From contig HF991467.1 of assembly GCA_000433095.1 (NCBI GenBank), positions 25,678-89,677 of the forward strand: DNA of 64,000 bases, given 5' to 3'. A program made the position numbers and the translations under genes. This document shows, piece after piece, positions 25,152 through 34,054 of this stretch. The stretch comes from Clostridium sp. CAG:967. GTDB lineage: Bacteria > Cyanobacteriota > Vampirovibrionia > Gastranaerophilales > Gastranaerophilaceae. Below the pieces are notes generated by a model. The model searched no databases, was not told the origin of the DNA, and saw only the letters and a list, made by a program, of their open reading frames with translations. The stretch's first letter is position 1. The number at the start of each line of letters is the position of its first letter.

Positions 25152-26213
25152 TTATAAATCTTCACTGTTCAATTCAAAGGCTTCCACTGTTGAATAGTCA
25201 GTTGGAAGTATAAATACTATTTTCTCATTGCAAGCTTTTTTATCCAGTTTCATCAGCTCAATCATTTTTTCCCTATCAAATTCAGGGATTTCAACGAAAT
25301 TGAATTTTTTTATTACGTCTTCTGCAAAAAATTTATAGTTTTTGTCTATTAAATTTCTTTTTATTGCAAGGTTAAAGGCATATTTCATGCCGGCAACAAT
25401 TGCTTCGCCATGTGTGAATTTTTTATATTTGGTTATTTTTTCTATTGCATGTCCGTATGTGTGACCGAAATTAAGGATGCATCTTAATCCGCTTTCCTTT
25501 TCATCCTTTTCTACTACAGAAATTTTTAATTTCACGCAGATTTCTATAAGCTTCGATAAAACTCGTTCATCACGATTTATTATATTTTCAACATTTTCAC
25601 TCAAGAAATTTGTTAGGTTTAAATCCTCGTCACACTTACAGCTTTTTTCTATAAAAGAATATTTTACTACTTCGCCAAGACCTGTTTTAAACTGTCTGTC
25701 ATCAAGGGTTTTCAAAAAGTTAGGGTTGATGAAAACAACTTTCGGCTGATAAAAAGCTCCGACAAGGTTTTTTCCGTAATCCGTGTCAATTGCTACTTTT
25801 CCGCCTACGGAGCTGTCAACGCATGCCAGAAGAGTTGTAGGAACCTGTATGAAATCAATGCCACGCATGTAAGTTGATGATACAAAACCTGCCAAATCAC
25901 CTGCTACACCGCCGCCTATTGCTATTATTGCATCTTTTCTTGTCAGTTTCATTTTCAATGCACGTTCGGTAATTTTTTTATAGTTACTAAAGTTCTTTTC
26001 TTTTTCTCCGTCTTTTAATACATAAACATTTTCCTTAGAAAAACCGAGTGTTTTTCCATAAAGCTTTTCAACCATTTGCGAAATGACTACAAGATATTTT
26101 TTGCCTTCAACATACGACAAAATCTTTTCTTTCAGCAATAAAATATCTTCGTCTTCAATAAAGATAGGATAGCTTTTTTCTTCTGATTTAATATTTACCG
26201 AAAGGTTAGTCAT
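25152..26213 (-). CDS. aroB: 3-dehydroquinate synthase
   Basis: The 353-aa enzyme makes 3-dehydroquinate from DAHP, the second step of the shikimate pathway, using NAD+ and a divalent metal. Visible signatures include DGEKEKNFSNYKKITERAL, AIGGGVAGDLAGFVSSTYMR, the QVPTTLLACVDSSVGGKVAID motif region and the metal-binding LNFGHTYGHAIE. The gene overlaps aroK by eight bases, forming an aroK-aroB operon as is common. Convergent with the XRE gene. Confidence 0.95.
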   Translation of the reverse strand: MTNLSVNIKSEEKSYPIFIEDEDILLLKEKILSYVEGKKYLVVISQMVEKLYGKTLGFSKENVYVLKDGEKEKNFSNYKKITERALKMKLTRKDAIIAIGGGVAGDLAGFVSSTYMRGIDFIQVPTTLLACVDSSVGGKVAIDTDYGKNLVGAFYQPKVVFINPNFLKTLDDRQFKTGLGEVVKYSFIEKSCKCDEDLNLTNFLSENVENIINRDERVLSKLIEICVKLKISVVEKDEKESGLRCILNFGHTYGHAIEKITKYKKFTHGEAIVAGMKYAFNLAIKRNLIDKNYKFFAEDVIKKFNFVEIPEFDREKMIELMKLDKKACNEKIVFILPTDYSTVEAFELNSEDL

Positions 26214-26715
26214 TTATCACCCCTAAAATTTCTTCCACAATAACTTGTGGAGTTTTGGCTGTCGTGTTAATCGTAAAATGCGCTTTTTTATAATTTTTTT
26301 CACGGTTTTTCATTATAAATTCAATCTTTTCTATAGAAAAATTTTTCTTTAACAACGGACGATGTACTTCATTTTTAATACGGTTATAAATTTCTTCAGG
26401 TGAGGCTTTGAGATAAATTACGTTTCCGTTATTAAGCATTATTTTTCTGTTTTCTTCGTTTTCAAAAGCTCCGCCGCCTGCTGAAATAATTCTTTTTTCT
26501 CCGGTGCAGAATTTTTTTATTTTATCGGTTTCGAGCATGCGAAAATAGGGTTCGCCATGTTGTAAAAAGATTTCCGAAATCTTTTTCTGGGTGCCTTTTT
26601 CAATCTCATTATCTATGTCAATGTATTGAAAATCTGATAATTTTTCAGATAATGCAGCTCCAATTGTGGTTTTTCCGCTTCCCATCATGCCGATTAAGAT
26701 AATATTTTTTTTCAT
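26206..26715 (-). CDS. aroK: Shikimate kinase
   Basis: The 169-aa kinase phosphorylates shikimate at the 3-hydroxyl. Walker A is GMMGSGKTT (9-17); the substrate-binding D in DIDNEIE, R in FRMLE, GGG in SAGGGAF, and the lid Arg in HRPLL are all present. The first gene of an aroK-aroB pair; a terminator separates it from ctpA upstream, so it has its own promoter region in the short gap. Confidence 0.94.
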   Translation of the reverse strand: MKKNIILIGMMGSGKTTIGAALSEKLSDFQYIDIDNEIEKGTQKKISEIFLQHGEPYFRMLETDKIKKFCTGEKRIISAGGGAFENEENRKIMLNNGNVIYLKASPEEIYNRIKNEVHRPLLKKNFSIEKIEFIMKNREKNYKKAHFTINTTAKTPQVIVEEILGVIND

Positions 26716-26734
26716 ACAAATATTCTACAATAAA

Positions 26735-26763
26735 AAAAGACCTGCTGTAATTACAGGTCTTTT
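26735..26763 (-). terminator. Intrinsic terminator after ctpA
   Basis: AAAAGACCTG and CAGGTCTTTT form a 10-bp stem between the ctpA stop (26785) and the aroK start (26715). On the minus strand it is followed by a T-rich run. Confidence 0.82.
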
Positions 26764-26784
26764 AATTGTTGGTTTATTTTTTAT

Positions 26785-28005
26785 CTATTGAACAGCTAAA
26801 GATTGTCCGTTAGTCATTTTGCTTAAAACTTCGATAGCTTTTTTCAATTGAACATCGTTTTTGTTTTTAATATCTTCTTCTGTTAATTTAACTTCGATAT
26901 CGGGAGTAATACCTTTTTTGTTGATATCTGTTCCGTTAGGAGTTAAATATTTTTGGATTGTGATATTAATACCTGCTTCGTAAGGAAGTTTGTTGATTTC
27001 CTGAACAAGCCCTTTACCGAAAGATTGTTCACCGATAATAACTGCTCTGTGGTTGTCTTTCATTGCACCTGAGAAGATTTCGGATGCTGATGCCGAACCT
27101 TTGTTAATCAATACTACTACAGGTTTTCTGGTGTAAACACCTGAAGAAGCTCTTTGAGTTTCTTTATATCCGTCTCTGTCAACCGTACTTACAATAGTAC
27201 CGCCGTCAAGGAACATATCAGATATATAAATAGCATTAGTTAAAAGTCCGCCCGGATTTGAACGAAGGTCAATGATAAATCCTTTTTTGTCTTTAGCATT
27301 GTTCAGTATTGAACCGAATTCACTTGCAGCATTTCTGCTGATAAAAGAGCTTAATCTGATATAGCATAAATCGTCAGGCATGCTTATTTTGTCAGGAATT
27401 TTTTGTGAAATTGATTTAATTTCAATTTCTGCACGTGTAATGGTGTATGTTTTTGGAGCTGCATCTTTGCGTTTTACAAGAAGTGTAACCTGAGTACCCT
27501 CTTTACCTCTGATTTTGTCCGCAGCTTTGTCCACTGTAATACCTTTTGTGCTTACGCCGTCGATTTCGAGAATTTCGTCATCTGCCAGAAGTCCTGCTTT
27601 TTCAGCCGGTGTATCTTCAATCGGTGCGATAACCATTAATTTACCGTCTTTAACTCCGATTTGTATACCGATACCTTTTAACGAACCTTTGATAGAGTTT
27701 GTTTCGTCTGCAAATTCTTTCGGATCTAAAAATTTAGTGTAAGGATCGTTCAAACTTGCAACCATTGTGTTAATTGCAACGTATGCATCTTCGTTTGTTA
27801 AAATTTTGTTATCATATTTATGGCGCCATTTTGACCAATTTTGAGCATTGTTTGTCTGGTCAACAAACTTTGTGTTAACCAATCTCCAAACATTGTCATA
27901 CAAGTCCACCGGACTGTATGCAAAAACGTTATCCCTGATAACCCAGCCCGACAGGAACAAAAATGCCCCTAGAAATATAATACTTTTCTTCATAATGTTT
28001 CTCAT
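26785..28005 (-). CDS. ctpA: C-terminal processing protease, S41 family
   Basis: The 406-aa protein has a signal/anchor sequence (SIIFLGAFLFLSGWVI), a PDZ domain (about 95-175; GSLKGIGIQIGVKDGKLMVI) and the S41 tail-specific protease domain. The catalytic Ser and Lys are visible in INKGSASASEIFSGAMKD and GEQSFGKGLVQ. It trims C-termini of periplasmic proteins; the cyanobacterial CtpA processes D1, but related enzymes act generally in envelope quality control. GGAGG lies 13 bases before the first ATG, which I keep; MKKS at 27993 is an alternative. Confidence 0.92.
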   Translation of the reverse strand: MRNIMKKSIIFLGAFLFLSGWVIRDNVFAYSPVDLYDNVWRLVNTKFVDQTNNAQNWSKWRHKYDNKILTNEDAYVAINTMVASLNDPYTKFLDPKEFADETNSIKGSLKGIGIQIGVKDGKLMVIAPIEDTPAEKAGLLADDEILEIDGVSTKGITVDKAADKIRGKEGTQVTLLVKRKDAAPKTYTITRAEIEIKSISQKIPDKISMPDDLCYIRLSSFISRNAASEFGSILNNAKDKKGFIIDLRSNPGGLLTNAIYISDMFLDGGTIVSTVDRDGYKETQRASSGVYTRKPVVVLINKGSASASEIFSGAMKDNHRAVIIGEQSFGKGLVQEINKLPYEAGINITIQKYLTPNGTDINKKGITPDIEVKLTEEDIKNKNDVQLKKAIEVLSKMTNGQSLAVQ

Positions 28006-28162
28006 TCTTAAACTATTTCCTCCAAATACTCTTAACCTTGTTGTACAACTGTAATTATTAAGATGTTTTCTTTATAAAAAAGTTTCCTACAAAAGTTTAA
28101 AAGTTTTTTTTATATAATAGCATAGTTCCGTTAAAAAAGAAAATTTTCATTACGCTTTGAAA

Positions 28163-28318
28163 CTATTTATTATCATCACACATTAAAATATAGGTTAATA
28201 AATTAAGTTTAGAATTTGTTTCAACATAAGATTCAAATGAAATTTCGAAGTTATTTTTAATAATTTCTTTAGTCAATTCTATGTTTTTCAACATTTCTTT
28301 TTTCAAATCAGCATTCAT
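28163..28318 (-). CDS. Small helical protein divergent from an XRE regulator
   Basis: This 51-aa frame starts at ATG 28316-28318 with AAGGA seven bases upstream, so it is probably translated. It is short, Lys/Asn/Leu-rich and helical (MNADLKKEMLKNIELTKEII at its start). No family is recognised. It lies divergent from the XRE gene at 28477 with a 158-bp gap, the same arrangement as 55972-56181 with 56296. The rest of the stretch from 28006 to 28476 contains only AT-rich promoter-like DNA. Confidence 0.5.
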   Translation of the reverse strand: MNADLKKEMLKNIELTKEIIKNNFEISFESYVETNSKLNLLTYILMCDDNK

Positions 28319-28476
28319 ATTTTATCCTTTCCTGCAAGTAACATTAACATTTTACAACACAGTATAAAATAATGCAACAAAAAACGGAAGTATTATTAAT
28401 AAATATTTTAACCTCTGTATTAAATTGTCAATGTGGCTGATTTTCAAGAGGTGTTAATATAGCTGATAATAAACTC

Positions 28477-28692
28477 ATGGATAACGAATATCTGAAAAAA
28501 TTTGCTCAACATTTAAAAAAAATCAGAAAAGAAAAAAATATTAAGCAGGATGACTTTTTAGATGTTAACGGAATATCCCGTTCTACTATTGCTATGGTAG
28601 AAACAGCTAAGACCGATATAACTTTGACAAAATTGAAAATTATTGCCGATACGTTAGGCGTAAATCTGAAAGAACTTTTAGATTTTGATTAG
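28477..28692 (+). CDS. Solo XRE-family HTH regulator
   Basis: The 71-aa protein is one complete Cro/CI domain: FAQHLKKIRKEKNIKQDDFL, NGISRSTIAMVETAKTDITL, LKIIADTLGVNLKELLDFD. It has no sensor or dimerisation domain. It overlaps the end of the convergent metallophosphoesterase by four bases and is divergent from a 51-aa small gene. Probably an autoregulator or regulator of the small neighbour; this is inferred from layout. Confidence 0.85.
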   Translation: MDNEYLKKFAQHLKKIRKEKNIKQDDFLDVNGISRSTIAMVETAKTDITLTKLKIIADTLGVNLKELLDFD

Positions 28693-29453
28693 ATGAAATT
28701 TATTATGACAATTTCCGGAAAACAATTAAACCTTACAGGTAATATGCTTGTACCAAGCCCCTTTGTGGTATAAATTTTTTTTCCTTTATCGTCTACAAAT
28801 CCGTTTGCATATTTTGTACCGAATGCGGAAGGTACTGTCAGCGCACCGTTTAGCCTGATTTGACCCCCGTGAAGATGTCCTGCAAGGGTTAAGTTAACAT
28901 CAAACGGCACTTCGGGCATTATATCAGGCGTGTGTGATAAAAGTATTACGGGTTTGTCTGCGCCGTTTAAGGCTTTGGAGATGTCAGGTTTTCCTGTTTG
29001 CATATCATCAACACCTGCGATGCAATATTTTTCAAAGCAAATATTTTTGTTCAATAAAACCTTTATATTATTTTTTTCAAGAGATGAAATAATTTGTTCT
29101 TTGCCCTGCCAGCCGTCATGATTTCCGATTACGGCAAAAGTTTGCGGGATAATTTTTGATAATTCCTGTGAAATGTGCTCAATAGGCATGGTAAAAGAGC
29201 TGTCATGCCCGTTAACGAAATCCCCTCCAAGAAGCACAATGTCGGCATTTTGTTTGTTTATAAGTTTCACAATCCTTTGAAGCCTGAACTTTTCATAAGG
29301 TTTGATATGAAAATCGCTTGCAAAAACGATTTTGAGCCCCCTTAGTTTATCATCCTTAACAGAAAGATGCTTAACCGTTAAAATATACGGCTCTATACAA
29401 ACAGACCAGATAAGTAAACTAATAAATAGTGTCAGGACAAATAAAAGTTTCAT
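28689..29453 (-). CDS. Calcineurin-like metallophosphoesterase, YkuE type
   Basis: The 254-aa protein has an N-terminal membrane anchor (LLFVLTLFISLLIWSVCIEP) followed by all five metal motifs of the family: ASDFHIKPY, LLGGDFVNG, VIGNHDGW, LLSHTPD and LAGHLHGGQIRL. Anchoring and the order of motifs fit YkuE/YaeI-like phosphodiesterases acting at the outer face of the membrane, perhaps on UDP-diacylglucosamine-like lipids, but the substrate cannot be read from sequence. Confidence 0.87.
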   Translation of the reverse strand: MKLLFVLTLFISLLIWSVCIEPYILTVKHLSVKDDKLRGLKIVFASDFHIKPYEKFRLQRIVKLINKQNADIVLLGGDFVNGHDSSFTMPIEHISQELSKIIPQTFAVIGNHDGWQGKEQIISSLEKNNIKVLLNKNICFEKYCIAGVDDMQTGKPDISKALNGADKPVILLSHTPDIMPEVPFDVNLTLAGHLHGGQIRLNGALTVPSAFGTKYANGFVDDKGKKIYTTKGLGTSILPVRFNCFPEIVIINFI

Positions 29454-29531
29454 ATTTATTATTATATACTAATTTTTATAAATGTAATAATTTTTTTATT
29501 GAGAAAAGCAAAAGGTTTGACACAAGAGTTT

Positions 29532-29618
29532 ATCCAATGGGACAGTGGCTTTGCCAGAGCAGGTACAAGAATAGGAAAACTCTTAAAAGACTCATCCAAT
29601 GGGAAAGTGGCTTCGCCA
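29532..29618. repeat. Pair of 25-bp direct repeats
   Basis: Two copies of ATCCAATGGGAMAGTGGCTT followed by YGCCA begin at 29532 and 29594 (23 of 25 identical, 62-bp period). The second copy forms an AGTGGC-TTC-GCCACT hairpin at 29606-29620 touching the stop codon of the diguanylate cyclase gene, so it may act as its terminator. The origin of the duplication is unknown. The rest of 29454-29618 has no gene I trust. Confidence 0.6.
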
Positions 29619-30491
29619 CTATTCGCCGAGATTTATTTGCGAGAATTGAACAATTTTGTTTTTTCCTCGTTTTTTTGCATTATACAAGGCGTGTTCTGCA
29701 TAGCGGATTATTGTGTTCGCATCTTCGTCAGTGTTTTCTATACATGGATATGTTGAAATTCCGCCTGAAATTGTGATTGGATGTCGTTCTTCTTCTCCGG
29801 CAGGAATAAATTCCATTTTCTCAATGTCACGTCTAAATCTTTCGGCAAATAAAAATGCGTTTTCTTCTGATGTGTTTGGCAATATCAAAAGGAATTCTTC
29901 ATCGCCGTAACGTGTCAGTATATCTTCTTTTCTGATTAATTGTTTTAATTTGTCTGCTATTGAACGTAATAATACGTCGCCCCATTCATAGCCGTAAATA
30001 TCGTTTACAACTTTGAAGAAGTCAAGGTCAAAAAGCAGGCAGGAAAGCTTGTTGCCGTAACGTCTTGCACGTGAGATTTCCTGTTCAAGACGTTCTTGTA
30101 AATATTTTCTGTTATGAAGTCCTGTAAGTTCATCTGTTGTAGATACAACTTTAAGTTTATCTCTCAATTCTTTATATTTAAGCAATGCGTTAGCTCTTAT
30201 AACAAGTTCAAGGTTATCAACAGGAGTTTTAATGAAGTCAAAAATAACGGCTCTGACTGTTGAACCTTTGAAAACATCTCCGATAAACAGTGTCGGAGCT
30301 TTGAATTTTGTTGTCATTAATACATCTTTGATATTAGGAACGCTTTCAATAACAATAAGTCCCGGATTTAGGACTTCGTAATCTTTCAGGTTTTCAGCAC
30401 TTTCAATTCTGACGTTGGTATCGTCAATCTGTGCCAAAACATCTGCTAATTTTGATTCGTTCTTATCTGTGTAAACAACAATATTCTTCAT
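29619..30491 (-). CDS. Receiver-like plus GGDEF-domain protein
   Basis: The 290-aa protein has a receiver-like N-terminal domain (about 1-115) without the acidic pocket, and a GGDEF domain (about 125-288; TTDELTGLHNRKYLQERLEQ, LLFDLDFFKVVNDIYGYEWG). The signature reads RYGDEEFLLILPN, so the second Gly of GGDEF is Asp and the Asp is Glu. Cyclase activity is therefore doubtful; it may bind GTP or act as a scaffold. Cytoplasmic, apparently monocistronic. Confidence 0.85.
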   Translation of the reverse strand: MKNIVVYTDKNESKLADVLAQIDDTNVRIESAENLKDYEVLNPGLIVIESVPNIKDVLMTTKFKAPTLFIGDVFKGSTVRAVIFDFIKTPVDNLELVIRANALLKYKELRDKLKVVSTTDELTGLHNRKYLQERLEQEISRARRYGNKLSCLLFDLDFFKVVNDIYGYEWGDVLLRSIADKLKQLIRKEDILTRYGDEEFLLILPNTSEENAFLFAERFRRDIEKMEFIPAGEEERHPITISGGISTYPCIENTDEDANTIIRYAEHALYNAKKRGKNKIVQFSQINLGE

Positions 30492-30606
30492 TTTTTTACC
30501 TCATATTTATATGCGCAAGTTTATCATATTGGATACATTAAATCAAGTGGTATATAAAAATTAATAAATAAGTGCAAAGTGCTTATTATTGTGTTAATAT
30601 GCGGAT

Positions 30607-31140
30607 ATGGAAACAGGCATTTTAACGGTAAAAATCAGACCAATGAAAAAGTCTGATATAGACGATGTTGTTAATATTGAGGCTAAAGCATACGGTGAAC
30701 ATCACTGGTCAAAAGAATCTTTTTATAACGAACTTTCTAATGATCTTGCAAAATATTTCAGTGTTTATAACGGAAATGACGAATTGATAGCTTATTGCGG
30801 ATGCTGGCAGATTTTGGAAGAAGCACATATTACAAACATTGCCGTTTCTCCTGAGTACAGAAGAAAACATATTGGTGAAGCTTTGCTTGTTGCAATAATT
30901 GACGAGTGCTACAGAAATATGGCTAAATATATTACGCTTGAAGTCAGGGTTAGCAATAATCCTGCAATTTCACTTTACGAAAAATACGGTTTTAAATCTC
31001 TGGGGTCACGTAAAGGATACTATCAGGACAATAATGAAGATGCCTTAATAATGTGGACAGAAAACATATTTTACGATAAATTTAAGTCAGTATATGAAAA
31101 AAATGTCGATGAGTTAAAGGGGAAAATAAATATACTATGA
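30607..31140 (+). CDS. rimI: Ribosomal-protein-alanine N-acetyltransferase-like GNAT
   Basis: The 177-aa protein matches RimI: ITNIAVSPEYRRKHIGEALL (acetyl-CoA loop RRKHIG), LEVRVSNNPAISLYEKYGFK and GYYQDNNEDALIMW. RimI acetylates the N-terminus of ribosomal protein S18 and related substrates. A C-terminal extension of about 25 residues is unusual. It overlaps bioY by four bases, so they are co-expressed. Confidence 0.85.
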   Translation: METGILTVKIRPMKKSDIDDVVNIEAKAYGEHHWSKESFYNELSNDLAKYFSVYNGNDELIAYCGCWQILEEAHITNIAVSPEYRRKHIGEALLVAIIDECYRNMAKYITLEVRVSNNPAISLYEKYGFKSLGSRKGYYQDNNEDALIMWTENIFYDKFKSVYEKNVDELKGKINIL

Positions 31141-31799
31141 CAGACACAGCCGCTAAACCCAGAATTAGGGTTATAAAAAAGCAGATAGAAGGTATAAGAT
31201 TGTCGTTTGGCAGTATGTTATTAATTTTATGCTGTACTTTTTTATTAATAATTGCGACTTTTCTGCAAATAAATATTACACATTTTATTATCCCTTCAGG
31301 AATTTTCTCGGGTGAACAGTTAAATGTCGTTGATTTTATACATACTTATAGATTAATTCCGCAGGTGCCTGTGGTAATGTTTATCGGAGCATTTCTGGGC
31401 AGAAAGTTCGGGATTATGAGCATTTTGTTATACATTTTGCTCGGTCTGTTTATTATTCCTGTTTTTGCTCTCGGAGGAGGTCCGAAATATATATTTGAAT
31501 ACAGTTTCGGCTATATTCTTGCATATATTCCGGCAATATTCTTTTCAGGCTCTATTCTGAAAAGCGGGTTTACTAACAGAAATATGCTGCATGCAGTACT
31601 TGTGGGCGTTTTAACCATCCATTTAATCGGAGTATTGTATATGCTTTTCATCGCAGGTTTAAAACATGAGGGCTGGGCGTTTATGCAGGGCTGGATTGTT
31701 GCTCAAAGCGGTGTTAAAATCGTGTACGACTTTATTTTTAGTTTTGCTTTGGTCTTTATTGCTAAGTATGCAAAAATTATTTTGTGGTTTTTTATGTAA
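31137..31799 (+). CDS. bioY: BioY biotin transporter
   Basis: The 220-aa membrane protein is a BioY S-component for biotin uptake. QVPVVMFIGAFLGRKFGIMS and ALGGGPKYIFEYSFGYILAY followed by IPAIFF are the family signatures; six membrane helices are visible. No ECF ATPases are nearby, so it works either alone or with distant subunits. Biotin uptake agrees with a host-associated lifestyle. Overlaps rimI; the amidohydrolase follows after 12 bases. Confidence 0.9.
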   Translation: MTDTAAKPRIRVIKKQIEGIRLSFGSMLLILCCTFLLIIATFLQINITHFIIPSGIFSGEQLNVVDFIHTYRLIPQVPVVMFIGAFLGRKFGIMSILLYILLGLFIIPVFALGGGPKYIFEYSFGYILAYIPAIFFSGSILKSGFTNRNMLHAVLVGVLTIHLIGVLYMLFIAGLKHEGWAFMQGWIVAQSGVKIVYDFIFSFALVFIAKYAKIILWFFM

Positions 31800-31811
31800 G
31801 GAGTTTAAAAA

Positions 31812-32915
31812 ATGAAAATTCAATCAGTACAAGGAATAAATCCTTCTTTTACAGGTGACAGGCGTAAATTTGATGTTCAGGGACATGTGGGTGAAATGTA
31901 TGACGGCATTCACAATAAAACGTTCAATTACACAGCGCAAAATATAATTGATACTGTTGAAATAAATAATGTGAAAAAAGTTCTTGTAAGTTCTGTGTCA
32001 GGGCTTAACGCTGAAGGCAGCGATAAATTTATGTCAGAGCTTAACGCAGCTCAGGAAATTCAAAGAATAGCAGGCAACGGAAACGTTAAATTATATCCGC
32101 TTTTTTCCTGCCAGCCTGGAATTTCTAAAGGAGTAAGCGTTGCAGAAAATATTTTGCAGACAGGGAATTTTGTAGGGATGAAATTCCACCCGACAAATAC
32201 GGAAAAAGCCATAAAAGATAATTTTGATGCTTATGCAGCATATATGTCGCTTGCCGAAGATAAAGCCATGCCTTGCGTTTTCCATTCCGTAACTGACGGG
32301 AAATCCGATCCGGTACAGATTATAAGACTTGCGGAAAGACACAAAAAACTTCCTGTGGTGCTTTATCATATTGATTTGATGTCAACTCCAGAACAGCTTA
32401 TGAAGACTATTGATAATATTTCGGAATCAGTTAAGGCTGGAAAATCCAATCTGTTTGTTGATGTTTCGTGGCTTACAGGTTTGTGGGACAATGCGGAGCA
32501 GAACAAAAACGTTATTAAACATGCATTAGACAAAATCGGACCTGATAGGATACTTTTCGGTTCAGACACACCTATTGCGGAAATGGGCGACAAAGAAAAG
32601 TATGGAAAGTTTGCTGATTTTATCGAGGAAACAGTTAAAGAATTCTATAACGGCAAGCCTCAGGAAGCTGAAAGTGCTTTAAACAAAATTTTCTACGACA
32701 ATGCAGAAGGTATTTTCATAAATAAATCCTGGTATGAAAAACCTGTTCAACAGACACAACAAACCGTTAAAAAAGCTCTGCCTAAAAAAGGCATGATGAT
32801 TTTAGGCGGTGCAGTTGTTCTTGGTTTAATCGCTTTTGCGGCAAAAGCGATTAATGCAAATGCAAAACAGACAAAAGCAAACGAGAATAATCCTTCAAGA
32901 GTGGTTAACAAGTAA
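31812..32915 (+). CDS. Amidohydrolase-2-like protein with N-terminal NPSFTG motif and C-terminal membrane helix
   Basis: The 367-aa protein opens MKIQSVQGINPSFTGDRRKF, the lineage-style N-terminal motif. Residues 18-305 resemble the amidohydrolase TIM barrel: FDVQGHVGEM, VGMKFHPT, CVFHSVTDG, VVLYHIDLM and the metal-binding Asp in ILFGSDTPIAEMGD. The usual N-terminal HxH reads QGH, so one metal ligand may be missing. After a linker, GMMILGGAVVLGLIAFAAKA (about 324-343) is a single membrane helix. Substrate unknown. Likely in an operon with rimI and bioY. Confidence 0.72.
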   Translation: MKIQSVQGINPSFTGDRRKFDVQGHVGEMYDGIHNKTFNYTAQNIIDTVEINNVKKVLVSSVSGLNAEGSDKFMSELNAAQEIQRIAGNGNVKLYPLFSCQPGISKGVSVAENILQTGNFVGMKFHPTNTEKAIKDNFDAYAAYMSLAEDKAMPCVFHSVTDGKSDPVQIIRLAERHKKLPVVLYHIDLMSTPEQLMKTIDNISESVKAGKSNLFVDVSWLTGLWDNAEQNKNVIKHALDKIGPDRILFGSDTPIAEMGDKEKYGKFADFIEETVKEFYNGKPQEAESALNKIFYDNAEGIFINKSWYEKPVQQTQQTVKKALPKKGMMILGGAVVLGLIAFAAKAINANAKQTKANENNPSRVVNK

Positions 32916-32922
32916 AGGTCTG

Positions 32923-33873
32923 CTAATCGCAAAAACAAGCGCAGAAGTGTTCATCACCAATGTTTTCCAGAAGCGGTACTTTGGTAATGCACAGTTCCTT
33001 GCAAAGTTCGCATCTGGGATGAAACCTGCATCCTGAAATGTTTTGCTGAATTGACGGCGGCTGACCTTGTATTGTTGCAAGTTTACTGCCTTTATTTGAC
33101 GGCAATGAACGTAAAAGTGCCAGTGAATAAGGATGTTTAGGTCTTTTAAAGAATTCTTTTGAAGGTGCATTTTCGACAATTCTGCCCGCATACATTACAG
33201 AGATGTAATCCGCATTTTCGCCTACAAGAGCCAAATCGTGCGTAATAAGTAATATTGCGGTTTCACGTTCTTTTTTGATTTTGTCCAAAAGGTTCATAAT
33301 TTGTGCCTGAATAGTTACATCAAGAGCAGTTGTAGGTTCGTCGGCAATAAGAATTTCTGCCTGACAGGCTAATGCCATTGCAATAATCGCACGCTGTTTC
33401 ATCCCTCCGGAAAACTCGTGGGGGTATGCTTTCATTCGTTCTCTTGCGCATGGAATTTGTACGGCATCCAATGCATCAACCGCTTTGTTGTAGGCTTCTT
33501 TTCCCTCCAGCCCCTGATGAATTTTTATAACCTCAAGAAGCTGGTTTCCGACAGTATACAACGGGTTCAAAGATGTCATAGGATCCTGCGGAATTAATGC
33601 TATTTTAGCCCCTCTGATACGCTGCATCTTTTTCTCGGTCAGTTCAATCAGGTTTTCGCCGTTGAATATAATTTTTCCGTCTGTAATTCTTGCTGTTTTA
33701 GGAAGAAGTCTTAATATACTCATTGCGCTGATTGATTTTCCACAGCCTGATTCGCCGACAAGTGCATGCATTTTGCCCTTTTCAAGAGAGAAAGATACAT
33801 CAAACAATGCCTGTCTGAAACCGCATTCGCAGTTAAATCCCAAATTAAGGTTTTCTACCTCTAATATCGCCAT
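32923..33873 (-). CDS. Oligopeptide/dipeptide ABC transporter ATP-binding protein
   Basis: The start is best placed at ATG 33873 (MAILEVENLNLGFNCECG), giving 316 aa; the frame extends 24 codons further with no family resemblance. Walker A GESGCGKS, signature FSGGMKQR, Walker B ILIADEPTTALD and H-loop LLITHDLA are intact. The C-terminal oligo_HPY region (GCRFHPRCELC) marks the OppD/DppD type. No permease or binding protein adjoins it, so it is an orphan ATPase in this window. Confidence 0.9.
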   Translation of the reverse strand: MAILEVENLNLGFNCECGFRQALFDVSFSLEKGKMHALVGESGCGKSISAMSILRLLPKTARITDGKIIFNGENLIELTEKKMQRIRGAKIALIPQDPMTSLNPLYTVGNQLLEVIKIHQGLEGKEAYNKAVDALDAVQIPCARERMKAYPHEFSGGMKQRAIIAMALACQAEILIADEPTTALDVTIQAQIMNLLDKIKKERETAILLITHDLALVGENADYISVMYAGRIVENAPSKEFFKRPKHPYSLALLRSLPSNKGSKLATIQGQPPSIQQNISGCRFHPRCELCKELCITKVPLLENIGDEHFCACFCD

Positions 33874-34054
33874 AACTACATAATACACCATAGTTTTTTT
33901 CTGTGAATAGTCTTTTCGGCAGTTTTTGTAAACAAATGTTAACAAAATTTTGCAAAATCATGCAATTTTTAAAAACAAAAATTTTTTATAAAAGCATAGG
34001 GGATATTTCAAAATATTAATTTTCTTGTCACGGGGAAAATTGAAAGGGGAAACA

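Noticed and set aside
29499..29776. Plus-strand frames over the end of the GGDEF gene
   Set aside because: They are antisense to a well-supported domain and arise from the direct repeats; no ribosome-binding site.
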